Shown here: positions 12,701-27,700 of the stretch, piece after piece
Layout: every line of letters starts with the position of its first letter
Numbering within the stretch: the first letter of the stretch is position 1
DNA from: Zonotrichia leucophrys gambelii
Taxonomy: Eukaryota; Chordata; Aves; Passeriformes; Passerellidae
Direction of reading: 5' to 3'
DNA length: 64,000 nt
NCBI RefSeq assembly: GCF_028769735.1
Contig: NC_088173.1
Coordinates: 6,717,038-6,781,037 of the forward strand
The notes under the pieces: generated by a model
Seen by the model: the letters and a program-made list of their open reading frames with translations, nothing else
Told to the model about the DNA's origin: nothing
Databases searched by the model: none
Position numbers and translations under genes: made by a program

Positions 12701-15700
12701 TGTGTAATCTCTTTATTTTGTATGGTCTTATAGCCATAACATGTTTAAAAAACTCTGTGCAAAAAGATTTTTTTTTAACTTAGAAATAAAAAAGCATTGT
12801 TTAAGAACCCAGTAAAACACAACTGAACAGTATTTTAGTATTATATTGCTAATTTTAATATTAGTGCAAATTCCAGCTATTTATTCAGTAAGTTTCATAG
12901 TTTCTATATCATTATTTTGCATTTAAAATTTTCATATGCACTGAAAATCTCAAGGCACTTGGCAGATTATTGCACACATGGGTGATATGTGAACAGATTC
13001 TGCAAAGTGGCATTATTTCATTCAATAGAGCATACTTGCAAACTGCTTCAGTTTCTTTCCATTTGTCAGGAGCTGATCTTTAATATCTGCCTGGTTTGAA
13101 TACAGCAGTACATCCTGATATCTTTGCCTTCTCTGTGTGGTGCATGCCTATCAGACCTACTCAGCTCCCTGCGTTGTTGAGACCTCCCTGCAGCAGCAAC
13201 CTGAAATTGAATCTGCTGTGCTGACACTGGGATGCCCCCACATGCTCTCTTACCTTTTACCCTCAAAACTCAACTGTGCCTTTGCCAAAGCCTGTGTTCT
13301 CCTTCTGTTGCTCCCACACGTGTTTCTACCACTAACAGGAAGCAGGTTTGAGGTTTCCATTTTCCAGTTTTCCTGACTGTGAAGGATTCCCTGAGGATCA
13401 CAGTAATATCCGACCAAGGCAGCACAGGGAAGTATTAACACTTCACCACTGGCCTTGTCCTAAACACACAGCTGATCCCCTTGGAACAGCTCACCAAATG
13501 AAGCCTAAGGGCTCTCATTTCCCTGGAATCAAGCCCCAACAGCCTCAGTGTCCGCATAAAAGAGAGGCCCATAGCAGTGCTGCTCAGAATGGGTGTACCA
13601 GTCCTTGCTGACATGAGCTGCAGAATGGATATGGTTCATAACAGGATTTCTGCACTTCCATACCTGCAATTACTTCTGTAATTTGTTACCAATTTCTGTT
13701 TCACCTCATACAGAGCTGGTATTGAGCCTTCATCCAGAAAAGACAACTGGTGTTATGGTTCAGGTATGCTCCTGCATCTTTTAATGAGATGACTTGGAAA
13801 GGGGCTTTATAACATTTTCCTTTCTCTTATTCTCTCCAATGTTTTCTTGCTTTAAAGACTACCTTTAAGTATTTGTAATGACTTTCAACAATAAATATAA
13901 ATTCTTTGGAAATTACAATACTCTTAGTACACAAGCAGAAAGACTCTTAAAATTGAATAATACTTGATCCTGAGATGTGTAGAGGTTTACCATAAACATA
14001 TCAACTTGTATAAGCAGAAGGTTAATTTAACCAGAAAGAAACATGGAAGCAAATTTAGAAAAGAGTTAAGATAGAATTTCTGTAGTGGGATTCAGAATAC
14101 TGGCCAATAACAAGCATTTTTTCCTTTGCAAAGCTTTGTAAGACTTAAGTTAGGTGATGTAGATCCAAAGAAATCCTCATACCTTCAGTGCATGCACATT
14201 ATCTTTACTGATACAGTTTTAGCTGTGGACTGCCAGGTGCTGTTTTCAGAAGCCCTGTGCCCCTACAGAACCATCTCCACGGGCACACACTTCATGGGCA
14301 GTTCCAGAAGCACCAAGGACATGGAATATTATATCAAACCACTCTCCACCTTAGGCTCATGTGTCCTCATTCACATATGTGAAATCATCTAAACCCTTTG
14401 CTCACTAGTTGCATTGACATAAAATTAGTACAATCCCCTAACTGCAAAAAAAAGAAAAAATAAATATCAGTGTTAATTATCTTTCAACATTAGCTTTTCT
14501 ACTTAAGAAGCAGTCATTCAAAACGAATGCTACAATAAAAACCACTCTGTATTTTTTTTCCTGTTTGCCTAAACTTACTGATGGCTTTGATTTTGCCTTC
14601 TTTTCTTTTCCTTTGACCCCTTTTCTGTTGCTGGTAAAGTAATGTAAGGTGCCGTATTCCATCAAGGCAGCAAACACAAAAATAAAGCAAACTGAAACAA
14701 AAAGGTCCATTGCTGTCACATAGGAAACCTTTGGGAGTGACTTCCTAGCAATTGTACTCAGCGTTGTCATGGTCAGCACTGTTGTGATCCCTGTAAAGAA
14801 AGAAACAAAGACAGAAAAAGGGAAATGTATAGGTAATCAAATCATATTGTCACCAAAAAAAGTAATCATATTAGCTCTTATTTAATTGATGAGTCATATA
14901 AGGACTGACCCAGAGGAGGGGTCAGTGGGTTCACCACTGATTACATTCATGTACATCGGTGCTATGGCAAGAATCCCTCCCTATGGATGCAGCATCCTCC
15001 CTGGGATCACAGAGAAAGCAGCACATTTCCCCTTCCCTTTAAATCCATCCTATTTTCAACTCACACTCAGTAAACAATGAGATTAAGTTTGTGAAATTTT
15101 ATAAATCTGACATGAAATGTACACATAAATACAGTAGAAAAATGGGTACAAATAAGCACACAAACTTTATAAGCACAAGGAAGTCCCTTAGCTCAACTAT
15201 TAAAAAGAATGCATTCAGAAATAAAAGGTGTATTATTTATCAATGATTTCAAGCTTTTGGTAAACAAAAGAAAAATTAATAATGTTTCCAATTGTCTCCT
15301 TCTGAAGAAGACATAGAAGATCAAATTTGATGACATTCACAGCTTTCTGGTCTCATTGTCTAAGTTACCAGATATGCTTTCAACACTGTGTCCTAAGCAA
15401 TAAAAAATGTTCCCCCTGATTCACTTACATACAAGCTAATTAGAAGAACAAATTGGCCTTAATAACTATGTGTTCAAAATATATACTCAATTGTACCACT
15501 CTTCATTAGTTTAGCATTTACAAGGTTTTAACACTTTCTTCTTATATTTGATGCTTCAGGGAGATGCAAATCCATTTACACAGTAGTCCAAAATTAAGTG
15601 TGACCTTTCCTTTGAAGAGCAATACTTAAACACACAAATAATTTGTTATTTACATGCACAAGATTATTTAAAACTAAAACAAAAACAACCAAAACAAAAC

Positions 15701-18700
15701 AAATAAACAAACAAAAAAAAAGCATTACACCAGGCAAAAACTGTCTATGGCTCACAAATCAAAGCATGGAATCACTGGTCGCTATGGACTGCTCCTGCAA
15801 CAGGAAGGCAATAGTATTTTTCCAAGAGATTTCCCAATGAAATTATATGCCTAAAGGGACAAACAGATAACCAGTGTTCTTCAAAAGTGCTTCACTCCCA
15901 CCAGATACTTTTGAAAACTGATTTGGCATTTCCTCTGTATAACTAAATATTTAAATATCTGTAATCACCCCAAATCTTTTGCTCTGGGAAACCACAATCT
16001 TCCAGGATCTTCCAACAGATATGAGAAAAAAAGGTCCAGCCTTTTCAGGGTACCAGACCCCAGCACACATTACAGGTGGGAAATGGCACCCACCATTCCC
16101 TGTACTGACATCCATTCAGAGAGGACAAAAAGAGACAAATTTTTCCAGCCTTGTCTGCTATATAAAAGGCATAGGGGGCTGTCACAGGGAGCAAACCTTC
16201 AACAGCAAAACAGCTACCTGCCATAACAAACCTGGCTTAGGTTTGGCTTTCTTGTATTGATTTCTCTTTCCATAGAATTGTGTCTATTTGACAGGTACTC
16301 TCTTTCTCCTTCTCCAGAACATTTGCATGTAAGAAAACTCATCCTACAAGCTGTCAAGTGATGGCTTTTGCATGTTTACAAGGAGTTCAGAGTTACCTGC
16401 AGGGAGCTGTAAATAAGATATTACAAAAGTTTGTATTCCATCTCAAGTAGATGAAGGCTAGTACTGCTGAACTGAGAGCTTGAAATCTTCAGCTTAACTG
16501 TGACATCAAACACAGAGTTCTAGGTTCATGGCATATAAAAAGTACTTTGTAAAAACAAAAAACTGGATACAGAACTAGAAGGATACCAACTGTTATAACT
16601 ATTGTATTAAAACTAATCAGCATCCACAATGATGTTCAATGAGTCAAAGAAACCTGAAGAAATTTATGCATCAAGGTCTAAAACTATCGAAAGTAATTTT
16701 CACTTATTTATGTGAGACATTAGACTCTCTTCACTAAATTTTGCAGCACTTTCAAACAACATAAAGTTAGAGTCCAAGTCTGAGATTTTCTTCCCTTACC
16801 TTTTCATTAGGCTACTGAGCCATGCTTGTCCTTGCTTACTTTCTCTCTTGACTCATTAATCTGGCAGGCTTGCTGGTGGTCCAGTTTCAGTGGGAAAGGC
16901 AGGGAGGTAAAGTGTGGGCTCATGCTTCTGGTAGCAAATGATCTTGTAGGGTGGGAATGGTGTGCTCACAGCAATACAGCTGATCAGGAAAATTAACTCA
17001 CATCTCTAACTTCCTAAGATACAACTCTCGGCTCTTGACCCCAAAATAGGTCAGACTGCTGTCACTAGTTCTACTACAACTATCTGTCCCTGCTAAGCTC
17101 AAAGTTGTGCCCTGTGCACTCTGTGTACCCGTTTATTAGGCTTTATGTGGGGACTGCAACTTTTCTCCAAGGCAGCACAGGATTCCTAAATAGTCAAACT
17201 TAGCAGACTGATGCTGAGCTAAACAGGTCAGCCAAGATGACACTAACACAGAATTATCTTTGTATTAGAACTTCCAAACACTTCAGACTGTCTGTAGTAA
17301 AAACAGGAGTTTTTGTGAATTATAGACCTAACTTCTTGAAGTGTAACTTTGTTTGCAAGTTTTCTGTCCTATCCTCGGTCTAAAAGAATAATTGAATGAT
17401 TCTACTAAAAAAAACCCAAACAAACAAAAACAAACAACCCCCGAAACAAACAAACAAAATCCAACCAAAAACCAATGCCAAAAACACACACAAAAAAAAA
17501 AAAAAAAAAAAAAAAAACCAACAAAGAAACTAAACCAGATTTTCACCATTTTTGGTCATGTAGTAATGACTTCAATTTGTTCCATGACGCTAAGTGTCAG
17601 ATTAATAATTGCCACATGACAGTCCCCAGAGATTATAAAAAAACATAAAGAAGAAAAAACACATTTATGTGAAGAACAGCAGACTGACAAACTTGGATCA
17701 TTATTTCCACGCTCAGCTTTGCTTCCTTAAACTCTGCCGCGCAACTACAGCAGGATTCTCCTACTCCCAATGTTGCAGTTCAAGAGAGAATGACCAATGG
17801 TCACAATCTGAAGGGGAATAATTGTGGGAAAACAAATTTTCTTTAGGAGCACCAGATCCTTCAAGGCTGAAAAAAGACATTCTTACCCAGAGAAGTCCTT
17901 GCAGGAACTGCATCCTTATTGATCCAAAATGACACCCATGAAAGAACAACTGTGAGTATACAAGGAATGTATGTCTGAATAGTAAAATATCCCATACGTC
18001 TGCTGAGATCAAAGAATATTGTCATAATAATATAATCACCTAAAAATTGAAAAAAATAATAAAATATATTTATATGACATATAATATAGTTTTCAGTTGT
18101 ATCCTCATATGTTAATTTTGATCTAAATAGATATTGCATAAAATAAAACTCAACACTTTGCCTTACCAGACAAGGTATGAGAAATTTCAGTTGTATTTCG
18201 TAGCCCTACAAATGCAAACTGATACAATCTCCAGTATTTTGGATCTGCCACTTCAACAGAGGTTTTCTTCCATTTGTATTCAATTTCATTCCTGGGATAT
18301 CCATCTAGAATGAAACAAAAAAATCAAACACTAAGCCATAGAATGTACATAGAAAGCACATTTTCTGATCTCTGAAGTTACTTATAAATTAAAACAGAGC
18401 TGTACATTAAGTGTATTTGAGACCATCTATATTCCTTTTGATACACTTAATATTTAACCACAAAATAAATGGTCTCAATTTTAAGTCGAGGTAAATGTAC
18501 AATCAACCAAAAACTGTGTAAATACAAATGTTTAGAAAACATCTACATGGTATTCTCAAACTCCAGTAATAAAAACTGGCTCAGAATCATCACAATTAAA
18601 ACATGAATGTCATTACATTATCATTAAATTATCAGAATGAGCTTAAAAGTACACTTCTTATTACCTAATTTGATTGTTTAGGGAAGACCACCTGATAGAA

Positions 18701-21700
18701 GGCTGTAGCAATACAGGAGTTGGCCTCTTCTCCCATGCAACAGGGTGACAGGACATGGCCTCATGTCTGCATCAGGGGAGGTTCAGGCTGGATATTTGGA
18801 AGAATTTTTTCACTGAAAGGTTGTGAAGCATTGGAATGGGCTGCCCAGGGAAATGGTGGAGTCACCATCCCTGGAGGTGCTCAAGAAACAACTGGACACC
18901 GCACTTCATGCTACGGTTTAGTTGAGAAGTTGGTGTTCAGTTATAGGTTGGACTGGATGTTGGAGTTTTTCTCCAATATTAATGATTGTATGATTACAAT
19001 AGCACAATTTCCTAGGATTTTTTTAACATAGTTTGCATCAAAAATAGAGCCTGAAGGTAGTGGTTTTGCTCATATAAACTAAAAAGGAAAAGGACTTCTA
19101 CTGATTCAGCATTTACAGAAGCCAGTTGAAGAAGACATATCTTATCCTTCCTTTTAAGTACATCATATGGAACTAATTCAAAGTTGCAGGCATAAGGAAA
19201 CAAAGTTTTTCCAGGACAGTGCATTTCCATTAACTGTAATAGCCACTGTATTAGACTCCTAAGCAAAAAGACTATTTTTAAAGTTGCAAAAAATACATGT
19301 GATTCAAGTAATTCATTAGTGTATTAAATAATACAATAAATCCAGTCAAAATATGAATGGTCAGTTCTTTCTTTTGCCTCAAGGCTTTAAAAAGGAAACA
19401 TTTGCTCTCCTGATGACAAAATTTAAGTAAATATAAAGCTGAATGTAAAGAGGACAAAAGTGTTTTACTACGTACAGCTTGAAAACTCCAGAGGACAAGA
19501 GTGTTCATCCATAGGAAAATTATGAAGCTGAAGATAGCATTCAGCATTAATTGTCAATCTAATTAGAAAAGGAAGGGGAAGAAGAAAATAGGTTATATTC
19601 AAGAATTCAGACACTTTATACTACATAGTAAATAATATGCACTGAAATAAATTATGCCAATTAATGGATATTATGAATAGCCTCCTGTGTATCAGAAAAA
19701 CAACATCCAGCATTAGTACCAAAGAACAAAACAGGAATTATTATTGCATGCAACTTGAGGATCTGTGTTGTTTCAATTGGTATTTCAAGCCATTTCCAAA
19801 ATTTCAGTTGATTTTGAGGCACCTCTCAGCTCTACAAGCAACAGGGGATAAAAATTAGGGTCTGAAGACAGGGGAAAGAGAGGAGATTATGATAGCACAA
19901 AAAGGAAGTTTTTGTAGAACACATTTATCAAGTCACATTGCATTTGTCATCATTGTATCTGGTGGCTTTGCATAAGAGAAACATTGTGGGGCACACTGGA
20001 CTTGCTCTGTACTCATGGAAGCAGCTCTGGTGAAAAAAGCATTTGGATAGGAAAAGCAAACTATATTTCTACTTATTTAATGTCTAAAGCATTCAAATCA
20101 TTTACAACTTATAAACATTTTAGAACTGGTTTAGGACTCATAACTGTCTGAACTAAATCACTTTCTGCTTTTGAAAATGCTATCATGAATTTCCGCATGA
20201 CTTCCAAGGAATAAGTGCAAAACCCAGCTCTGCTACCTTTCACTAGTAAGCCAAAGCAAGGGGCTAGACTTCAAACTGACTTCTTTGCATTTAAAATACC
20301 TCCTCCTTTGTTAGCAGCACTGTATAGAAAGGCAGAATGTCTTCTAAAATGAACTTTAAAAATTGCCATAATGCTCACATACTTGACTGTGTGCAATGCT
20401 TACATTATTAGACAAGAGATAGGAAAAGGCTCTGAGACATGCTGCCAGATAGTTTTACAAGTCTCTGAACAAAGTATTTATTCCACACAAACTGCCACTA
20501 TGACCTGACCAAAGGTTTATAAGGAACCTGTGAGAGAGAGGAAGAAAGACCCTTCCCCACACTTTCAAGCAGAATACTTGCATCACTATGGAGAGGCTTT
20601 TCAAATTTGTCAGCTATGATCTATGCATTTATTGCCTTTACTGTCCACTTTCAACTTTTGCATAGTTAAACACTCAAAGAAAAAGAAAACAAGCCGAACC
20701 TTGTGTCCAAATCACTACAACTAGATCTGAAATCACAGAAGGTGCAATGGACAAACCATGGCACACCCTCAGAGGAGATTCAGTAAGGCTGGTTCATATT
20801 TTCACCACGTCTGCCCCCTCAATTACCAACAAGGAAAGAAAGGGTATACAGGGGAGCCCACGAACCTGGAGAACTGTCAGATCATATTATTGTTCCTTCA
20901 ACAAGCCAGATATGAACCTCTCAAATGTTGTTTTACCTTAGGCCATATCTTCACCCATACAGATGTTTGTGTGTTGCAGTGCAGGGTAACAGTCTGTTCT
21001 TGCTGTTCTGTTATCAGCTCATGGCACTTTATTTCTCATGCTCTGACACAGTAATTCTAACCTATTGCTCTTTGAGGGCTCACTTAATTTTTTGCTGATA
21101 TTTATTTTTTGTGTTACTTTGAATCTCTTTAGAAGAATTTTTTTCATTGAAAATGAATGGACAATGGAAGGGTAAAGTCCAAGTATGACTCTACAATTGC
21201 TAATTAGCAAAAGAAAAAAAAATTAGCACGTCAACAGAAGAGGCTCTCTAGAGACTTTTATAAACACCAACTGGCATAATAAACCATTTAAAAAGTGCTC
21301 TTCAGGGATGTCTGTATGCTCCCAAATAATGCACAATAAGAAAAAATTAAGTGAAGAGAATCTTTGTAAAGCATTCTAATTCTTACAATTGATATATGAG
21401 AAATTTATACATTGTTCATACAACATACGCTGCATATGAACAGAGCATAAATGATTGAGAAGAAAGTAATTTGAAGTGCCACTTTTTGTTTTAAATAGTT
21501 AACTAAATAAACAAACTCTTAAGAGCAAAATCATATTTATGGCATCCTCTGCATAGACTACTTCTTGGTCAGCCCCTGACTTATTACAGGATTTGTTCAG
21601 TATATTTAGAAAATATGACAGAGATGACCCTAAAATACTTTCCTTAGACTACAGCCTTTCACGAACTGTTTGAAAAGTGACTCAAAAAGCAGTACAGATA

Positions 21701-24700
21701 GCCTTAAGGTTAAAAGAAGCACAAGTATCTCCCATTTGCCAAGTAGAATTATCACCAACATGTTTGTTTATGCCTATTCTGGATGAACAGATCTGCTGAT
21801 TTTAATAGCTTACAAGCGTAAATATGTTAAGTGGTACATACAGGGCTGGGGCCTTAGCTTTAATCAAACTTTCAATCAAACATTATTTGAGGCATTTAAT
21901 ATTTCACTTACAGAATATCATTTGGTGGAAATTAGATTTTAAAGTATTTCAACCAAAAATAATTTATCTGCAATATATTAGTGACAGACCACCTAGATCC
22001 TATATACTATATAGCATCCTTTTTTAAATCTTGCCTGCACCTAAATGAGATCAAAATTTGCTATTACCTTCACTTGTCCTTAGTCAATTATCTCCGCATT
22101 ATATTTCAATACTATTAATTTAATTTTTTCATGATCAAATGAACTTTTTTTTCCTTGTTTAATCAATTCCTTGCAAATTCCTATTGTCCATAACAAAAGA
22201 GATGGCAGGAATTTGATTCATATTCATTATTTTCATATTCCTGATCATAAAAGGAATATGTTTTGATTATTTTTCTACCCAAATAATAAAAACCCACCTT
22301 AGAGTGTACAATACTCTTCCATCGCTCCAGATTCGAAGCAAACGGTTTGGAGTTGTAATCCAGTGAGCATCAGATTTCCTTGAGTTCCGGAAGAAAGTGT
22401 CTGGAATCCAGATTTTTCCAACCATATTGCTATTAAGCATAAGCACCTTCATTGAGCTGTTAAATTTTAGACGACTGTCATACCAAGTCTGGGCAAAAAT
22501 TATATCTATAGTGTATTCCTAAAAACAGAGAAACAACCATATCTATGTTTACATTTCCCAACGTCTGCAAGCCAAATGACTCAGATATAACTCCAAAGCC
22601 ACTTGCTCTATTCTCTTTTGCATTACCATTTGCATAGCAGACAGCAGCCAGTGAACCCAAAATGAGAGACAAAAGATGCACACAGCCTTCTGTTGCTACC
22701 TCCTCTCCCCTGACACACACTGATTACTTCAGGAAGAAGGTATGTGATGGGAGTGTAACTTGGAGGTTCCCGCACACTGCAATCACCTCTGGGAGCCCTG
22801 GACAGAAATTTAAGGGCAACCTTAGTACTTCAGGGTTAGACTATGTTAAGACAGATATTCTATACTTTTAAGAACCAAACAAAGCAAGCTTTCTATGTTT
22901 TCCCCCAAACTTTTCAACACACAAGTTAACATTTTTCAAGAAATTTCAGATTATGAAGAATTCATGAATATGTGGAAATCAAACATGCCAGTTTGCAGAA
23001 CTATCTGTTACCATCTGCCTTGTACACCTACCAACGTACACACAAAAGTATACATAATCATAATCAAGATGGAAATTTCCCTAAAGAAATTCCACTTTAC
23101 TTGTTAAAGCCTCAAGGAAGGTCCTGTAATAGAAAATCACATTCCTCTGTAGACTTATGGCCAGAAAAGAAAGGTGAAAAACAAAATAAATAGATAAAAG
23201 GTAACCCCATTTTATGAAATAATTCTTGACACAGTAAGACTTGAGAGGGATATCAATACAGATGCATAAAATAATTTTTCTTTTTGAAGAATCCAGCCAG
23301 TTGTTTCTGCACTTCAGCAGCTCTGTGTGTTGTCAGAGCTCTAGACCATACTCTGACCTTTATGGCAACAGTCTCAGTACCCATAGCAGATGGGATCTTT
23401 CCTGCACGGCTGCCCCATGAGGGCTTCAATGAGAACTGGACACCTCCCCTGCAGGGAAAGAGCTGGAGGCCAAGCTGAAACACTTGGTGCTGGTTGTTCA
23501 CCTCTCAGTTATGGGTTGAATTGACAGGAGAAAGCGAGAAAGAGATGGTGTCTACACTCTTGCTTGAGCCAAAGGGGTTAGCACTTGTTTACTTGGTCAA
23601 TAAAAACCCATAGTGCAGTCAATCAATTCTGGTTTTAAATGAGAGCTAAAGGCTTCATTGATTGGAGTGGATTTTTTGGTTCATTTTCCTTTTAAGCAAT
23701 CATAGCAGCCAACTGTACAAGTTACAGATTCCTCACTAGCTTCAGCAACTGATACCACCCATCTCTTAGGAGAGTTTAAGAAATTTGGCACCTCATCCTT
23801 GAGAAGCACCAGGGCAGATATTCCAGGACTATCTTAATCTCTCTTGATTTTCCCACCTCTCCAGATGGGAGAAGTACAAATTCAGGAAACAGATATGCTA
23901 GAGGGAGGTTTCCTCTTGCTCTATGATGTATGGCAGATGAATTACCACCTGGTAATTCTGTGTTTTCCAAAGGTTATGAACAAGTAATGCATAACGCAAA
24001 CAGTGGAGAGACAGAGAGAACAAAAATACTATAAAAATGTAGTTTTAAGGTGACTTTGTTCTAAAACTTTGCATATTTCTTGAGAGTCACTACCAGCAGA
24101 GGAAGATTCTGAAGGTCAAAACAAGTCCTTGACTTATTTCTTCTTCTGCAAACAGAATTCCAGATACCTGTGAAAACCCTGGAACTGTTTAACCTTAAAA
24201 TTCAACTTTCTGTGCTCATTTGTAGTTACAACTGAAAATGAAACTTGTCTTGCTGTAGTATAAAGGAGAGCCCAAGGCAGTGCACCAGAGAAGTGTTTTA
24301 ATGGGCTTTAATGGGACAGAATGAACAAAGATTTATGCATTGCCTTTACAATACAAATAGGAGAAATGAAAAAAGAAGTGAGCAGAATCAACAGACATGA
24401 TGAAATGTAGGAAAAGTGAAGACCATCTGAGTTTGAAGGTGCTACTCTTTGCAGCCACTTCACAGTAGCAATGCCTGGTTTGAAAAAAAAAAATTATCTA
24501 AGTCATTATAGTCAAATCCACCCAAGCAAGAAAACACAGCTTGTTATAGAATACCAGCCACCCTAATAAATTAGACTAAAAAAGGAAGATTATTTTGAAC
24601 ACAAAGAACAAGGGAATGGCCTCAGCAGACTCAGATGCTTGTATTCTTTTGCCTTTCAGTATTAAATGTGCAAGTTTGTATCCTGCTAACTCCAAACAGC

Positions 24701-27700
24701 AGTACTGAGCCAGCTACTAAGCAGAAAAATAGTTCCATCTCAGATTAAACCAGCATGCATTAGAGGAGCTGTTTAAAAAACCCTTGGGGAAAACAAAAAA
24801 CAAAAAAAACCAAACAAACAAAAAAAAACCCAAACAAAAAAACAACCAAGAATAATTCTTCATGATATATTTGTAACTGTTCAAAAATAACCCAGTACAC
24901 AATAATTTAACGTCAGAAAATTAGTAATGTCTTGTTTCCAAGCATCTTGCTGAATGTCAAATGAGATCCAAGTGCTAGCCTCTTGTAACACACCTGAACA
25001 GACCTGTCCTCCATGTATAAGCTCACACTTCTGCAGTCAGACACATCCTTCTCCCTCTCCCTCTGGAATCAGCCAACTACAGGCATAATCCTACCATGCA
25101 TCCCACCTGAAAGACATGGACCTGCAGCCTCATGGTGGGTGGCAGCAGCAGCTCACCCTGCTCTTCTGCAGGGACCCAGAGACAGTGCTCTGATTTCACC
25201 CAAGAACATTTATTCCACATCTACCATCTGCCTTGGTGACATTACTAAATACTTCTTCAGCGTATCTATTTATCCTATGCCTCCCTAAGACCTCTCTGAG
25301 GGTACATAACACATCTTGAGGTAGCACATATTCTTCACAAAATGCATCTTACACGTGATCACATTCTTACCCCAAAATATTTCCTACTTCCTTTTAAGAA
25401 GGGGAAATCTGGGTCCCTAAAAGTAATTAAATTAGGTAGAAAAATCACCACACTGTCTTTTCTGAGAGTACTTTATTTCTGAAACAAGATTAATAAAAGC
25501 CCTATCTTTTTTCACAGATTGCGTAAGCAAGCATAACAGCAACAAGATTAATGCAATATTCTTTTAGTGCAACAAATCTTTCTAGCCACCTATCTTGCTT
25601 TCCTTGTTTTCTTACAAAATTTAAAATTAACACTCCTATCACTTCTACTAGTCTTTGATAAAACAACATTTAATGCCACTGTGCAACTATAAAAATTGGT
25701 TTAGTACCCTCTCTTTCAAATTAAACTAATGGCAAAATAGGCATGCAGAATAAAGTGAAATCCATCTATGGCTGCATTAGTCACAGCTTATTCATATTTA
25801 ACCTCACAGGGTCCATGAACAATGGCACATGTTGGCTCCTATTTGGCATTTGATAAAATCTCTGAGTACTTTTTATTCACAGCTGGCATGAAGTGCCCAC
25901 CTGCCTAATTATTTACACATAACTTCAATCCTCCTGCATCTCTTTCCTCTCTAAAAGATCTTAGCAAACTCCAAAGGCTGGGAACAGTGTGACTAATCAG
26001 AGATAACCATTAAAGGGCCAGGCAGGGCACAAACTGTGACTGCTGACAAACAGATTCATGGCCTGAGTGGAAGTCATTTAATATAAAAAAACAAGTACTT
26101 CAAACAAAGCAGGAACAGCTACTGAAGGGGGATAAATAAAATCCTCAATATGTTTCATTGTCATGAACAGTTCAATTAAAGTCAGACTTTGAAAAAGGTC
26201 AGTGGATTGCTTTTTTTATTTGCTGGAAAGCTGTGAAAGAAAGAGAGGCAGGTATCATCTAATACAATTGTTTCTCTTTGTAAACTGCAGCACATAAATT
26301 CTAATATAATATCAATAAGGATAGGAAAAAATGTAGCAAAAAGAAAAAAAGAATTCTTGTATATTTTTCCTGACAGTCCAACAACTGATTTGATATTCCA
26401 GAATAAAAAAAGAATGGAGAAGGCAAGTAACAAGTAGCTAAATTGTTGGCTGGATTATGTTAAATGCAACACATTTTGTCTGAGAACAGAAGAAAGTTGC
26501 CTAGTTCTGTTTTCAGGAACAGAAAATCAAGGAAGAGTTCCAAAACCAAACTCAGAAGTAAAAAAATTTTTTGCAAACTACAGACTTATAATACAGCTAA
26601 TTACCAGCGAATTTAATAGAAAAATAAATAAAAATATATTCCTATCATTTAATCTTTGCTCAGAAACCCACCCCAGGTTTTCTACCAGATCCAAAATTTT
26701 GTGTGAAGGGCACCTCAGTGTTCCTGTAATGGTGTATTTTGGAATCTGCTTCACATGGAGCGTCTCAAAGCAGTTGAACTAACAACTTGATGTGAGTTTA
26801 GTGAGGTGTTTTATCATTCTATTCAGCATTCTATTTTCTTAAACTGGAATTCAATGCCAGTGAGGAAGGGAATTTTTCAGAAAAAAAAAAGAAAGGGAAA
26901 CTAAATAAAGCATTCTACCAGCCTATATGTTTTCACAATAAGAGATGTGATTTAATACTAAATACCAATTTAATACTCTGATGAAAAGACTTTAAAAACA
27001 AAAAACGTCATAAACAAAGCCAGTAATCACATGTTTTCCTAAAAGGCAAGCACAAAATAAAGCATCAAGCATTAGTCAATTTATCTTCATCTGCCCAGGG
27101 TGGTGCCAATAAACACTCGTAACCTTTACCTTTCCCTCACCCAAATTTCTTTGAACATCAATAAGGGGCTATAAAGTAATTTATTAAAATACTTAACCTA
27201 TCCTTGATGTATAACCTTTCTTAACAAAATGTTGAAAATGTGGCTACTCTGCCTGGTCGGTTACTTTAAAAGCCCTTTAAAGAGGTTTTGTTTAGCTGCT
27301 TCAGGGCCAACAATGTTTTCAGAACTTAGTCCCCATGGCTGAGACCAAAGAAAAAGTAAAATTTTTTGGTTTATTAAACCACTTTTGTTTGGTCTCTAAA
27401 GCAATCTGAACTTACTGACCTTAGGGTGAAACCTAACAGATCCAACAAACCACAGTGCTTCTGGCACATACCTGTAATATTACATTAATGATGCTGCAGC
27501 CATGCACTGAACAGAATTCATGCAGTAAACAGTAGTGCACTGTGTCTGCTTTCAGAGTTTTAATCAGTCAGATTGCTATAACTGTACAGATAATCACACT
27601 GGAGGATGCTATGAGAACATATGCACAGGGTAAGTGGAAATATGGCAAATCATATCTACAGAAGGTGAGGGAGTACAGCAAGACCTACATAGTCACAATT

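Larger units (their letters stand above)
9768..14578 (-). other. GABRG1: GABRG1 intron 8
   Basis: 4,811 bp between the TM3 and TM4 exons. Contains A-rich tracts, a pyrimidine-rich stretch about 10560-10760 (plus strand), and a moderately GC-rich block about 13064-13613. I looked for a short alternative exon like the 24-base gamma-2L insert (an LLRMFSFK-type peptide) and saw none. Confidence 0.9.
14791..17886 (-). other. GABRG1: GABRG1 intron 7
   Basis: 3,096 bp with two A/C-rich tracts and otherwise unremarkable AT-rich sequence. Confidence 0.9.

Noticed and set aside
13064..13613. Possible LTR with TGTCAG...CTGACA ends and an internal ATAAAAG box
   Set aside because: The flanks (CCATT and TGAGC) do not form a target duplication and the TATA-like box is too close to one end; the inverted ends may be chance.
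14126..14392. 88-codon frame near exon 8 as an extra exon
   Set aside because: Plus strand, antisense to the gene, no family resemblance.
18720..19031. 103-codon open frame
   Set aside because: It is the CR1 3' end read through; not a gene.
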